Source: Rhodococcus xishaensis (GTDB lineage Bacteria > Actinomycetota > Actinomycetes > Mycobacteriales > Mycobacteriaceae). From it: a DNA stretch of 64,000 nt. Position numbers and translations under genes: made by a program. The DNA lies in NCBI RefSeq assembly GCF_004011825.1, contig NZ_RKLO01000001.1, positions 209,575-273,574 of the forward strand, read 5' to 3'. This document shows positions 39,437 to 48,461 of this stretch, one piece after another (positions within the stretch are counted from its first letter, which is position 1; every line of letters starts with the position of its first letter). The notes under the pieces were generated by a model, which searched no databases, was not told the DNA's origin, and saw only the letters and a program-made list of their open reading frames with translations.

Positions 39437-41026
39437 CTACTCCGAGACGGCCGAAACGCTCACCGACTCACTGCCGGTCGCCCCGGTCGCCGCGCCGGAA
39501 CGGCGGCGCCGCCGTCGACGGCGCGGGGTGTCCGACGACCCGGTCGTGCTCTCCGCATCGTCTACTTGCGCGTCGGCGCGCGTGTCAACCGACTTGCCGG
39601 CGCGGGTGTCGACCGACTTGCCGCCGCGCGTGCGCCGGCGGACCCGATTGCGCTTGGGTGCGGACTTCTCGCCGTCCTCGGAGGATGCGGCACCATTCCT
39701 CGCTGGACGCTCGGTGCGCGGCTTGCGTACCGAACCCTTCGCGTCCGTCGGAATATCCAGGTCCTCGTACAAGTGCGGCGAGCTCGAGTAGGTTTCGACC
39801 GGCTCCTCCATACCCAATTCGAGCGCCTTGTCGATCATCTGCCAGCGCGGGACGTCGTCCCAGTCCACCAGCGTGACTGCAGTGCCGGTGCGGCCCGCGC
39901 GGCCGGTGCGGCCGATCCGGTGCACGTAGGTCTTCTCGTCCTCGGGGCACTGGAAGTTGATGACGTGCGTAACGTCGTCGATGTCGATGCCGCGGGCAGC
40001 AACGTCGGTAGCGACGAGCACGTCCACCTTGCCGCTACGGAATCCCCCGAGCGCCTTCTCGCGAGCGACCTGGTTGAGGTCGCCGTGTACGGCACCGACC
40101 TTGAAGCCGCGCTCGCCCAGTTCGTCGGCGACCTTCTGCGCGGTGCGCTTGGTCCGTGTGAAGATCATCGTCGCCCCCCGGCCGTCGGCCTGCAGGATGC
40201 GCGCGATCATCTCGGCCTTGTCGAGGGCGTGTGCCCGGTAGACGTGCTGGCTGGTGCGCTCATGCACCGCGGAGGACTCGGGCTCCTCGGCGCGGATGTG
40301 AGTGGGCTGGCTCAGGAATGTGCGGGCCAGGGTGATGATCGGCCCCGGCATGGTCGCGGAGAACAGCATGGTCTGGCGGCTGTCGGGGACCATGCCGAGG
40401 ATGCGTTCGATGTCGGGCAGGAAGCCGAGGTCGAGCATCTCGTCCGCCTCGTCGAGAACCAGGACGCCGATCTTGCCGAGGATCAAGTGCTCCTGGTTGG
40501 CGAGGTCGAGCAGGCGTCCGGGAGTGCCGACGACGACGTCGACCCCCTTGCGAAGCGCCCCGATCTGCTGTTCGTATGGGCGACCGCCGTAGATGGACAG
40601 CACACTCAGCGGCTTCTTTCCGGACCTCAGGTGCTTGGAGGCATTCTCCAGGTCTTGGGTGACCTGGAGGCAGAGTTCGCGAGTCGGGACGATCACGAGC
40701 GCTCGAGGCGTGCCATCGAGCGGTGCGGTGCCCGAATCGGCGGTGGAGATGCGGTGGAGAAGCGGTATGCCGAAGCCGAACGTCTTGCCCATGCCGGTTC
40801 GTGCCTGACCGATGAGGTCGTCGCCTGCAAGTGCCAGCGGCAGCGTCAGCTCCTGAATGGCGAAGGTGCGTTCTACTCCGATCTCGCCAAGAGCCTTGAC
40901 GATCTCGTCACGTACACCGAGTTCGGCGAAGGTCGGGGCGGAGTGCGTCTCGTCCAACTGCGCTGAGAGCGTGGTCGCGGTGGCCGCGTGGTTACTGTCT
41001 TCGTGGTCGATCGTGATCTTGCTCAG
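39437..41026 (-). CDS. rhlE: DEAD-box RNA helicase RhlE/CsdA type (probable CTG start)
   Basis: ATP-dependent RNA helicase. It has the Q motif FAIQELTLPLAL, motif I ARTGMGKT, motif II LDEADEM, motif III SATMP and motif VI HRIGRTGRAGR. A long Arg/Glu-rich tail after residue 430 resembles those of cold-shock helicases. A strong GAGGAAGG is followed seven bases later by CTG 41026, giving 529 aa, close to the mycobacterial length of 527. Other in-frame starts are GTG 41056 and ATG 41119, neither with a ribosome-binding site. It is preceded by a 340-base leader. Confidence 0.92.
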   Translation of the reverse strand: MSKITIDHEDSNHAATATTLSAQLDETHSAPTFAELGVRDEIVKALGEIGVERTFAIQELTLPLALAGDDLIGQARTGMGKTFGFGIPLLHRISTADSGTAPLDGTPRALVIVPTRELCLQVTQDLENASKHLRSGKKPLSVLSIYGGRPYEQQIGALRKGVDVVVGTPGRLLDLANQEHLILGKIGVLVLDEADEMLDLGFLPDIERILGMVPDSRQTMLFSATMPGPIITLARTFLSQPTHIRAEEPESSAVHERTSQHVYRAHALDKAEMIARILQADGRGATMIFTRTKRTAQKVADELGERGFKVGAVHGDLNQVAREKALGGFRSGKVDVLVATDVAARGIDIDDVTHVINFQCPEDEKTYVHRIGRTGRAGRTGTAVTLVDWDDVPRWQMIDKALELGMEEPVETYSSSPHLYEDLDIPTDAKGSVRKPRTERPARNGAASSEDGEKSAPKRNRVRRRTRGGKSVDTRAGKSVDTRADAQVDDAESTTGSSDTPRRRRRRRRSGAATGATGSESVSVSAVSE

Positions 41027-41374
41027 GGAACTGGCCTTCCTCGTATCGGCACGCACGCACGAGGTTGGGGGCCAGGCCGTAAGTCGGCCGATGTCGGTGC
41101 CCTCTTGCGTCGGTGCCACCCGGCCGTGTCGGCCACTGCGTCAGCGTGAAGACCGATGTCGGTCTCGGCGAGCAACGGTGGGCGCCGTCGATCAGTGCGC
41201 GCACATTGTCCTCGGGAGTTCTTCTCCGATTCACGTTTGGACCGATCGGATCGTTGTGATCGACCACATCGTCCGCCCAGATCGTCTCTGCATTCCAGTT
41301 CGGACGTTGGCTCCGGAACCGTGAACCGGTTCTGAAACCTGTGAAACTGTCTGAAGCTACGCTCTCCCGCGACA

Positions 41375-41380
41375 ATTGTA
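41375..41380 (-). promoter_or_regulatory. -10 box of the rhlE promoter
   Basis: TACAAT on the minus strand, one mismatch from TATAAT. Transcription from here gives a leader of about 340 bases before the rhlE start. No clear -35. Confidence 0.45.
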
Positions 41381-41470
41381 GCGGTTCAAAGCTGCCGTTC
41401 TTGCACGCTCATGGCCTATGTCACGATTCTCGACGCGTTCCGTCGACCCGGTGACCGGCACCGTACGGAC

Positions 41471-41476
41471 TAGGCT
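41471..41476 (+). promoter_or_regulatory. -10 box of the ferritin-like gene
   Basis: TAGGCT eight bases before ATG 41485, compatible with a leaderless transcript. Confidence 0.4.
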
Positions 41477-41484
41477 GTGACCTC

Positions 41485-42165
41485 ATGGGAGCCGATTCGC
41501 CAACACCGTCCGTGCCGACCATCGCCGCCGATCACCCCGGTGTGGCAGAACTGTTCGCGGTCCTCGCTTACGGTGAGATCTCGGCGTTCTACCGGTTGGC
41601 GGACGACGCTCGGATGGCTCCCACGCTGCAAGGGAAGGTTGCTCTCGCCAGCATGGCGGCGGCGGAGATGTCGCATTTCGAGATCCTGCAGAAGGCGCTG
41701 ACCGACCGCGGAGTCGACACGTACGCGGCGATGGATCCGTTCGTGCGTGCCTTCGACGCCTACCATGCGTCCACCGACCCGTCGACATGGCTGGAGTCTC
41801 TCGTCAAGGCGTACGTCGGTGACGGCATCGCCGCCGACTTCTACCGAGAGATCGCCCACTCCCTGGACCCCGCAGTAGGCGAAATCGTCCGTGAGGTGCT
41901 TGCAGAGGTCGGTCACTCGGAGTTCGTCGTCCACGAGGTGAGAGCTGCCGTCGCTGTCAGCAAGACGGAGAAGGACCGGCTGATGCTGTGGGGTCGCCGA
42001 CTGCTCGGCGAGGCGATCACCCAGGCGCAGTACGTGCTGGCGCAGCGGGACGAACTGACCGATCTCGTGATGAACGCGACCGGCAGTCTCAACGGTGTCG
42101 CCGCGCTGTTCGACAACATGCAGGCCAAGCACGCCGAACGGATGGCCGTGCTGGGTCTGGTCTGA
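41485..42165 (+). CDS. ferritin-like fold protein (Rv3210c-like, MiaE-related)
   Basis: 226-aa four-helix-bundle protein. Di-metal type ligands appear as E31 in YGEISAF, E61 with H64 in AAAEMSHFE, and an E-x2-H pair in EVGHSEFVVHE, so a di-iron or similar centre is plausible. The family resembles tRNA-hydroxylase MiaE-like and other ferritin-like domains, but the reaction is unknown. The start ATG 41485 lies just after a -10 box. Confidence 0.78.
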   Translation: MGADSPTPSVPTIAADHPGVAELFAVLAYGEISAFYRLADDARMAPTLQGKVALASMAAAEMSHFEILQKALTDRGVDTYAAMDPFVRAFDAYHASTDPSTWLESLVKAYVGDGIAADFYREIAHSLDPAVGEIVREVLAEVGHSEFVVHEVRAAVAVSKTEKDRLMLWGRRLLGEAITQAQYVLAQRDELTDLVMNATGSLNGVAALFDNMQAKHAERMAVLGLV

Positions 42166-42289
42166 CACCGGTCCGACTGACGGTTGCGTTGTTCGCTCTC
42201 AGCACAGCGGCGGAGCGGGCCGACGGGCCGGACACTGCACTAACCTGGCCGGGACAGCCTAAAGCGCTCGGAGAGTTCGGAGGTTGACC

Positions 42290-42523
42290 GTGGAGGTCAA
42301 GATCGGTGTAACTGACAGCCCACGTGAGCTCGTCGTCAACAGCGCGCAGACGTCCGACGAGGTGGAATCGCTCGTGACGAACGCGCTCGGCGGTAAGTCG
42401 GAGGGTGTCCTCTCACTTGTCGACGACAAGGGACGCAAGTTCCTTGTCCAGGCGAGCCGGATCACCTACGTCGAGATCGGCCCGTCGGACAGCCGCAAGG
42501 TCGGATTCGCTCCGGCGAGCTAG
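42290..42523 (+). CDS. DUF3107 protein (TB9.4/Rv3208A-like)
   Basis: 77-aa conserved actinobacterial protein of unknown function. It starts MEVKIGVTDSPRELVVNS and ends ITYVEIGPSDSRKVGF, the family hallmarks. GTG 42290 lies six bases after GGAGG; a TTG at 42284 touches that site and is excluded. A perfect terminator follows the gene. It sits beside the tetR gene as in mycobacteria. Confidence 0.88.
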   Translation: MEVKIGVTDSPRELVVNSAQTSDEVESLVTNALGGKSEGVLSLVDDKGRKFLVQASRITYVEIGPSDSRKVGFAPAS

Positions 42524-42533
42524 ACCGAGACCG

Positions 42534-42575
42534 AAGGGGCGCGCAGCTGCGGTAGACCGCGGCTGCGCGCCCCTT
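42534..42575. terminator. strong hairpin after the DUF3107 gene
   Basis: AAGGGGCGCGCAGC pairs perfectly with GCTGCGCGCCCCTT, and the loop holds a further GCGGT-AG-ACCGC stem. Confidence 0.9.
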
Positions 42576-42641
42576 CGTCTGTCGGGTCCCTGCTGTTCGA
42601 GCTACCTGTTTGCTCGAGCTACTCGAGCTAGCTGGTGCTTC

Positions 42642-43370
<729 letters not shown>

Positions 43371-43446
43371 CTAGTTCGTTCGGTGTCCGACCTCTCAGGA
43401 ACGCCTCAGTGAAAGATAAATCATTTGTACGATGCCCGGACGCTTC

Positions 43447-43463
43447 TCGACGGTATTCGTCGA
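43447..43463. promoter_or_regulatory. 17-bp palindrome in the tetR divergent region
   Basis: TCGACG-gtatt-CGTCGA is perfectly symmetric and sits about 100 bp before the tetR start. A second inverted repeat, CTTAC-ctcca-GTAAG, lies at 43517-43531. Confidence 0.45.
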
Positions 43464-43629
43464 ACCCGACTCGTCCGTGCGTGTCGATCTCTCGCCAATC
43501 GCTTGCCGTAACGGGCCTTACCTCCAGTAAGTATTCCAGCATCTCACTCGGCGCGCGCGTGTGCGAGGCCACCTCGCGCAAACCGGCGCGCCGGGTGAAC
43601 GGCGACGCGGTCTGTGAGATTCTGGCGGG

Positions 43630-44721
43630 GTGACTGACCGAGGAGGACCGCGCCTGAGGGCCCCCGTTTCCGAGAGGTCCGGGCACCGGACGCTGGACGA
43701 TGCGGGGCTCCGTGGTTCCGATTCGGGGCGACAGCCGGACCCGCATCAGCCGCTGCGAGCTCAGTGGGATCCCACTCGCCGGACCGCCGGGCGTCCCCGC
43801 GGTCCGCGTCCCGATCGGGGCGTGAAGAAGCAGAGTCGGCTCGGCAAGTTCGTCGCCACCTACGGCTGGCGTGCGTACGCAATTCCGATCCTGGCGATCG
43901 TGACGGTCTTGGTGGTCGTGGATGCGATCCGCGGGGGCGGCGACTCCGAGTCCGCCGCGCCTGAGGCTCCGGGATTGGGCGAGCTCAGTCATTCGGACGC
44001 CACCGGCATCATCGGTGTTCCGCCACTAGCGGACGGTAACTTCGCAGAGACCATTCCCTCGGGCGTCCTGCCCGACGGCGGACCGTTCGCGGTGGCGGGC
44101 GCGCGGACGTGGCACGTCGTGCCGGGAACCACTGGCCAGGTCGGGCAGGGGACCGACCGGGTGTTCACGTACACCGTCGAGATCGAGGACGGCGTCGATA
44201 CGGCCGGATTCGGGGGTGACGAGTCGTTCGGCAGGATGGTGGATCAGACCCTCGGCAATCCCAAGAGCTGGACCAACGATTCCCGGTGGGCGTTCCGCAG
44301 GATCGACCAGAGCGATCCCGCCTTGGCGTCGGGCGGTGACGGCCCGGACTTCCGGATCTCGCTGACCTCCCAGATGACCATCCGCGAGGCCTGCGGGTAC
44401 GACATCCAACTCGAGGTGTCCTGCTACAACCCAGGCATCGAGCGGGTGGTGTTGAACGAGCCCCGCTGGGTGCGGGGGGCGATTGCGTTCCAGGGTGACA
44501 TCGGTTCCTACCGGCAGTACCAGATCAACCACGAGGTCGGGCATGCCATCGGCTACCAGGCGCACCAGCCGTGCGAGACCGAGGGGGGACTGGCCCCGGT
44601 GATGATGCAACAGACGTTCGGCACCGCGAACGACGACATCGCCAAGCTCGACCCCGAGGGAGTGGTGCCCATGGACGGCAAGGTGTGCCGCTTCAACCCA
44701 TGGCCGTACCCGCGCGGCTGA
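43630..44721 (+). CDS. DUF3152 protein, metzincin-like zinc protease motif (Rv3207c-like)
   Basis: 363 aa. A disordered basic N-terminus (1-70) is followed by one transmembrane helix (about residues 83-102) and an extracytoplasmic domain. It contains HEVGHAIGYQAHQPC, matching the HExxHxxGxxH zinc signature apart from spacing detail, and the ending MDGKVCRFNPWPYPRG. A membrane-anchored zinc peptidase is inferred; no substrate is known. GTG 43630 starts directly after GGCGGG with no better site. Confidence 0.8.
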   Translation: MTDRGGPRLRAPVSERSGHRTLDDAGLRGSDSGRQPDPHQPLRAQWDPTRRTAGRPRGPRPDRGVKKQSRLGKFVATYGWRAYAIPILAIVTVLVVVDAIRGGGDSESAAPEAPGLGELSHSDATGIIGVPPLADGNFAETIPSGVLPDGGPFAVAGARTWHVVPGTTGQVGQGTDRVFTYTVEIEDGVDTAGFGGDESFGRMVDQTLGNPKSWTNDSRWAFRRIDQSDPALASGGDGPDFRISLTSQMTIREACGYDIQLEVSCYNPGIERVVLNEPRWVRGAIAFQGDIGSYRQYQINHEVGHAIGYQAHQPCETEGGLAPVMMQQTFGTANDDIAKLDPEGVVPMDGKVCRFNPWPYPRG

Positions 44722-44737
44722 GCGGCAGGGCCTCACC

Positions 44738-45496
44738 GTGACCGCCCCGAGCGCCGTCGCCCACATCGGCGATGTCGCGTGCTCCGGCTTCCTGTTCGAC
44801 ATGGACGGCGTCGTCACCGCCACCGCACGTGTCCACGAGCGAGCTTGGACCAGGCTGTTCGACGGCTTCCTCGCGGAGCGCGGCAAGGGTGAGGCCCCAT
44901 TCTCCGCCGACGACTATCTGCAATACGTCGACGGCCGCCCCCGTGTCGACGGCGTGGAATCGTTCCTGGCGTCCCGTTCCATCGAGATCCCACACGGAAT
45001 GGCGTCGGATCCGCCGACCGCACACACGGTGTGCGGGCTCGCGGCCCGCAAGGATGAGATGTTCCTTCATGAACTCGACGAGCACGGGGTCGCGGCTTTC
45101 TCCGGCACCGTGACATTGATCCGGCGACTGCGTGAGGCACACGTGGCGGTCGCCCTCGTGACCGCGAGCCGCAACGCAGTGCGTGTGCTCGACGCCGCGG
45201 GGCTGACCGACCTGTTCGACGCTCGCGTCGACGGCCTCGACGTCGACCGGCTTTCGCTCGCCGGCAAGCCCGAGCCGGATACGTACCTCGAGGCGGCCCG
45301 GCGACTGGGCCTCGAGGCTGGGAGTTGCGTCGTGCTCGAGGATGCGCTGGCGGGCGTCGAGGCCGGACGGCGTGGCAGGTTTGCTGTGGTCGTGGGCGTC
45401 GATCGCACCCACCACGCGGATGCGCTGCGCGACGCCGGAGCCGACGTCGTGGTGTCGGACCTGAGCGATCTCGAGGTGCGGTTCGCGGCAGCATAG
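44738..45496 (+). CDS. HAD-superfamily hydrolase, beta-phosphoglucomutase-like
   Basis: 252 aa. Motif I is FDMDGVVT (two catalytic aspartates), motif II T/S is in LVTASRN, motif III K is in AGKPEPDTYLEAA and motif IV is VVLEDALAGVEAG. A helical cap lies between motifs I and II. It resembles the HAD domain fused to trehalose phosphatase or kojibiose-type phosphorylase loci, but no sugar gene is adjacent. GTG 44738 follows the DUF3152 gene by 16 bp, probably in the same transcript. Confidence 0.87.
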   Translation: MTAPSAVAHIGDVACSGFLFDMDGVVTATARVHERAWTRLFDGFLAERGKGEAPFSADDYLQYVDGRPRVDGVESFLASRSIEIPHGMASDPPTAHTVCGLAARKDEMFLHELDEHGVAAFSGTVTLIRRLREAHVAVALVTASRNAVRVLDAAGLTDLFDARVDGLDVDRLSLAGKPEPDTYLEAARRLGLEAGSCVVLEDALAGVEAGRRGRFAVVVGVDRTHHADALRDAGADVVVSDLSDLEVRFAAA

Positions 45497-45537
45497 GCTG
45501 GATACGAGCGTTGACCAGTCGATGTCAGGAGCGTGTG

Positions 45538-46725
45538 GTGCCCGCAAGGAGTTCACTTCCGCCGTTGGTGGAGCCGGCGGCGGAGCTGAGCCGTGAGGAG
45601 GTGGCGCGCTACAGCCGCCACCTGATCATTCCCGACATCGGTACGACGGGGCAGAAGCGGCTGAAGAACGCCCGCGTGTTGGTGATCGGTGCCGGCGGGC
45701 TGGGTTCGCCCACGTTGATGTATCTCGCAGCGGCCGGGGTCGGGACGATCGGCATCGTCGACTTAGACGTGGTCGACGAGTCGAACTTGCAGCGGCAGGT
45801 CATCCACGGCACCGCCGACGTCGGGCGGTCCAAGGTGCTCAGTGCCCGCGAGTCCATCCGCGAGATCAATCCGCACGTCGACGTCCGGGCGCACGAGTTC
45901 CGACTCGATGCGTCGAATGCGGTCGGGCTCTTCGAGCAGTACGACCTGATCCTCGACGGCGCCGACAACTTCGCCACCCGCTACCTCGTGAACGATGCGG
46001 CGGTGCTGGCTCACCGTCCGTACGTGTGGGGCTCGATCTACAGGTTCCAGGGACAGGTGTCGGTGTTCTGGGAGGACCCCCCAGAGGGCTACGGCGTAAC
46101 CGGAACCACCCTGCGGGATCTGTACCCGGAGGCGCCACCTCCGGGAACGGTCCCATCGTGTGCGGAAGGCGGTGTTCTCGGTGTGTTGTGTGCGGCTGTC
46201 GGTTCGATCATGGCGACCGAGGCGATCAAGCTGATCACCGGCATCGGGGAGTCGCTTCTGGGCCGCCTGATAATCCACGACGCGCTGACGATGAACTACC
46301 GCACGGTGACGCTCAGCCGGGACCCGGGCCGGGTGCCGGTCACAGAACTGGTCGATTACGAAGAGTTCTGCGGCGTCGAACCTGCCGCCGAGGCAGAGGG
46401 GGGCTGGGCGATCTCCCCGCTCGAGTTGCGGGAGCTGATCGACAGCGGCGCCGACATCGCGATCGTCGACGTCCGGGAACCGGTCGAGTGGGACATCGTG
46501 CATCTGCCGGGTGCGACGCTGATTCCCAAGGACCGGATCCTGTCAGGTGAGGCCCTCGCGGAACTTCCGAAGGACAAGCGCATCGTGCTCCACTGCAAGA
46601 CCGGTATCCGCTCGGCGGAGGCGCTGGTGGCCGTGCGCAGGGCCGGTTTCGCCGACGCCGTGCACCTGCAGGGCGGCGTTCTCGCGTGGGCACACCAGGT
46701 CGATCCGTCGCTGCCTGTCTACTGA
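45538..46725 (+). CDS. moeZ: MoeZ-type adenylyltransferase/sulfurtransferase
   Basis: 395-aa ThiF/MoeB-like E1 enzyme fused to a rhodanese domain. It adenylates and thiolates ubiquitin-like sulfur carriers such as MoaD or CysO for molybdopterin, thiamine or cysteine synthesis. The ATP-binding loop is GAGGLGSPT, a CxxC-free adenylation domain follows, and rhodanese Cys is in HCKTGIRS (near residue 350). GTG 45538 lies six bases after AGGAG and gives the conserved SLPPLVEPAAELSREEVARYSRHL start. The Mo-cofactor role fits the downstream nitrate reductase, although they are separate operons. Confidence 0.93.
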   Translation: MPARSSLPPLVEPAAELSREEVARYSRHLIIPDIGTTGQKRLKNARVLVIGAGGLGSPTLMYLAAAGVGTIGIVDLDVVDESNLQRQVIHGTADVGRSKVLSARESIREINPHVDVRAHEFRLDASNAVGLFEQYDLILDGADNFATRYLVNDAAVLAHRPYVWGSIYRFQGQVSVFWEDPPEGYGVTGTTLRDLYPEAPPPGTVPSCAEGGVLGVLCAAVGSIMATEAIKLITGIGESLLGRLIIHDALTMNYRTVTLSRDPGRVPVTELVDYEEFCGVEPAAEAEGGWAISPLELRELIDSGADIAIVDVREPVEWDIVHLPGATLIPKDRILSGEALAELPKDKRIVLHCKTGIRSAEALVAVRRAGFADAVHLQGGVLAWAHQVDPSLPVY

Positions 46726-46788
46726 CGGCGTTCTACCGACGGCGTTCCGGACGCAGCGCGCCTCACCGAACTGAATGGTCCGCAGCGG

Positions 46789-46794
46789 TAGCGT
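46789..46794 (+). promoter_or_regulatory. -10 box before the TIGR02569-type gene
   Basis: TAGCGT ends seven bases before GTG 46802, suggesting a leaderless transcript and supporting that start over ATG 46775 and GTG 46793. Confidence 0.4.
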
Positions 46795-46801
46795 GACCGC
46801 C

Positions 46802-47656
46802 GTGAGCTCTGGACAACCTCCTCAGCACATCTGCTCGATCTTCGGTTTGGGCGAGGTCGAGCTGGTTGCACCGGGAGCGGGCTGGGACGGCGGCTGGCGC
46901 CTCGGCGACGTCGTGCTCTCCCCGGTGGCCGATCACGCGCGCGCCGCATGGTCCGCGAGGGCGCGCGAGACTTTGGCCGTCGATGCCGTGCGCCTGGCGC
47001 GACCGGTGCGTGCCACCGATGGCCGCTATGTGGTGTCCGGTTGGCGCGCCAACACATACATCGAAGGCGCACCGGAACCCCGATATGACGAGGTTGTGTC
47101 GCTGTCGCTGCGGCTGCATGCCGCAACGGCGCAGCTCGAGCGCCCCCGATTCCTGATGCAGCCGCCGGTCGCGCCGTGGGCCGACGTCGACGTCTTCGTC
47201 GCAGCCGACCGCGCCGCTTGGGAGACGGTCCCGCTGCGCACCGCCCGTGCCGTCGGCGCCCTCGAGGATATGTCCGGGGACGGCAAGAGCAGCGTCGAAC
47301 TGATCGGCGAGCTCGCGTCGCTGCGCAAGCCAGTGCGATCACCCGACCAGCTCGTCCACGGAGACCTGTTCGGCACCGTTCTGTTCTCGGGAAGTACCGC
47401 GCCGACCGTCACGGATATCACGCCGTATTGGCGACCGGCGGTGTGGGCCGCCGGCGTCGCAGTCGTGGACGCGTTGTCGTGGGGTGGCGCCGACGAAGAG
47501 CTGATCGGACGGTGGGAGGACCTGCCCGAGTGGCCACAGATGTTGCTCCGCGCCTTGCTGTTCCGGCTCGCGGTGCACGCCCTGCACCCGCGATCCACCC
47601 CGGAGGCGTTGCCCGGACTCATCCGGACCGCGGAGCTGGTTCGGATGATGCTCTAG
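46802..47656 (+). CDS. TIGR02569-family protein, phosphotransferase-like (Rv3205c-like)
   Basis: 284-aa conserved actinobacterial protein of unknown function. Recognisable blocks are GWRLGDVVLSPVADHARAAWSARARE, VRATDGRYVVSGWRA and the aminoglycoside-phosphotransferase-like LVHGDLFGTVLF near residue 180. It may have a degenerate kinase fold. Its stop lies one base from the stop of the convergent GntR gene, so the two transcripts must overlap unless terminated internally. Confidence 0.78.
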   Translation: MSSGQPPQHICSIFGLGEVELVAPGAGWDGGWRLGDVVLSPVADHARAAWSARARETLAVDAVRLARPVRATDGRYVVSGWRANTYIEGAPEPRYDEVVSLSLRLHAATAQLERPRFLMQPPVAPWADVDVFVAADRAAWETVPLRTARAVGALEDMSGDGKSSVELIGELASLRKPVRSPDQLVHGDLFGTVLFSGSTAPTVTDITPYWRPAVWAAGVAVVDALSWGGADEELIGRWEDLPEWPQMLLRALLFRLAVHALHPRSTPEALPGLIRTAELVRMML

Positions 47657-47657
47657 C

Positions 47658-48374
47658 TCACTGGACTTTCCTCGCAGGTTCCTGCTCGACGGCAGGTTCC
47701 TGTTCCTCGTCCGAGAACTCGGAGCGAAGTTCATCGAAGAAGTACTGCGCGGCCCGCACTGCGCGGCGAGTGTCGCCGACGATGATGGCTTCAACCAAGT
47801 CGGCGTGTTCGGCGTGGAATGTGGCCCCGGTAGCCAAGGAGTGTTTGTAGACGGTCGCCTCGATAGCGGGGAGGAGTGAGTCGTAGAACTCTAGGTAGAC
47901 GTGGTTGTGGCTGGCGGCGACGATGCCGCGGTGCAGGGCGACATCGGCAGCGACCGCCTCACGCAGATCTTTCGTGTCCCACGTGACGGTGCGTACCTCG
48001 AGCAGCGTGCGCAGGTTCTGGATGTCGCTGTCGGTGCGCCGCTGCGCGGCCAATCTGGCGGCGGTGACGTCGAGGCTCTGCCGCAGTTCCATGAGGTCGC
48101 GTTCCTGGGCACTGGCGAAGAACTTGCCGAGCGTGCCACCCACCTCGGAGTTGGCGAGAACGAAAGTGCCCGATCCCTGCCGCCGCTCGAGCAGACCCGC
48201 ATGGACGAGAGCCTGCACCGCCTCCCGGACGGTGTTGCGCCCGGTCCCGGCGATTTCGGCCAGTGCAGACTCGGTCGGGATCCGTGAGCCCACCGGCCAC
48301 CGTCCGGAACGGATTTCTTCCCGGAGCTGGTTGGTGACCTGCGTGATCAGGCTTCTACGGCGCACGGGTTGCAC
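47658..48374 (-). CDS. GntR/FadR-family transcriptional regulator (FCD domain)
   Basis: 238 aa. The winged helix is RRSLITQVTNQLREEIRSGRWPVGSRIPTE...GTGRNTVREAVQALVHAGLLERRQGSGTFV (key parts GSRIPTE and VREAVQALVHAGLLERRQGSGTFV split over the hairpin). The C-terminal FCD domain has metal-binding-type residues in LHRGIVAASHN and HAEHADLVEAI. The C-terminus is acidic. GTG 48374 has TAAAAT (48385-48390, minus strand) ten bases upstream. It is divergent from the transporter it probably controls. Confidence 0.9.
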   Translation of the reverse strand: MQPVRRRSLITQVTNQLREEIRSGRWPVGSRIPTESALAEIAGTGRNTVREAVQALVHAGLLERRQGSGTFVLANSEVGGTLGKFFASAQERDLMELRQSLDVTAARLAAQRRTDSDIQNLRTLLEVRTVTWDTKDLREAVAADVALHRGIVAASHNHVYLEFYDSLLPAIEATVYKHSLATGATFHAEHADLVEAIIVGDTRRAVRAAQYFFDELRSEFSDEEQEPAVEQEPARKVQ

Positions 48375-48384
48375 GGTGCCCCTG

Positions 48385-48390
48385 ATTTTA
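48385..48390 (-). promoter_or_regulatory. -10 box of the gntR-family gene
   Basis: TAAAAT on the minus strand, ten bases before GTG 48374, giving a leader of only a few bases. Confidence 0.45.
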
Positions 48391-48431
48391 TGCGATCGGT
48401 CTGTGCACTGTACTGCTTTGCCACCATCATC

Positions 48432-48461
48432 CGGTCATCCTATGATTGCGCTGGATGACCG
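48432..48461. promoter_or_regulatory. inverted-repeat operator bracketing the -10 of the MFS gene
   Basis: CGGTCATCC (48432-48440) and GGATGACCG (48453-48461) are perfect 9-bp arms 12 bp apart. The -10 hexamer TATGAT (48441-48446) fits exactly in the spacer, and the right arm covers the ATG. A dimer bound to both arms would exclude RNA polymerase. The divergent GntR protein is the obvious candidate. Confidence 0.7.

Larger units (their letters stand above)
41027..41484. other. rhlE leader and divergent promoter region
   Basis: About 458 bp with no gene. It contains a minus-strand TACAAT -10 (41375-41380), the palindrome GAACCGGTTC (41323-41332), the long leader of rhlE, and the TAGGCT -10 (41471-41476) of the ferritin-like gene. 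Confidence 0.6.
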
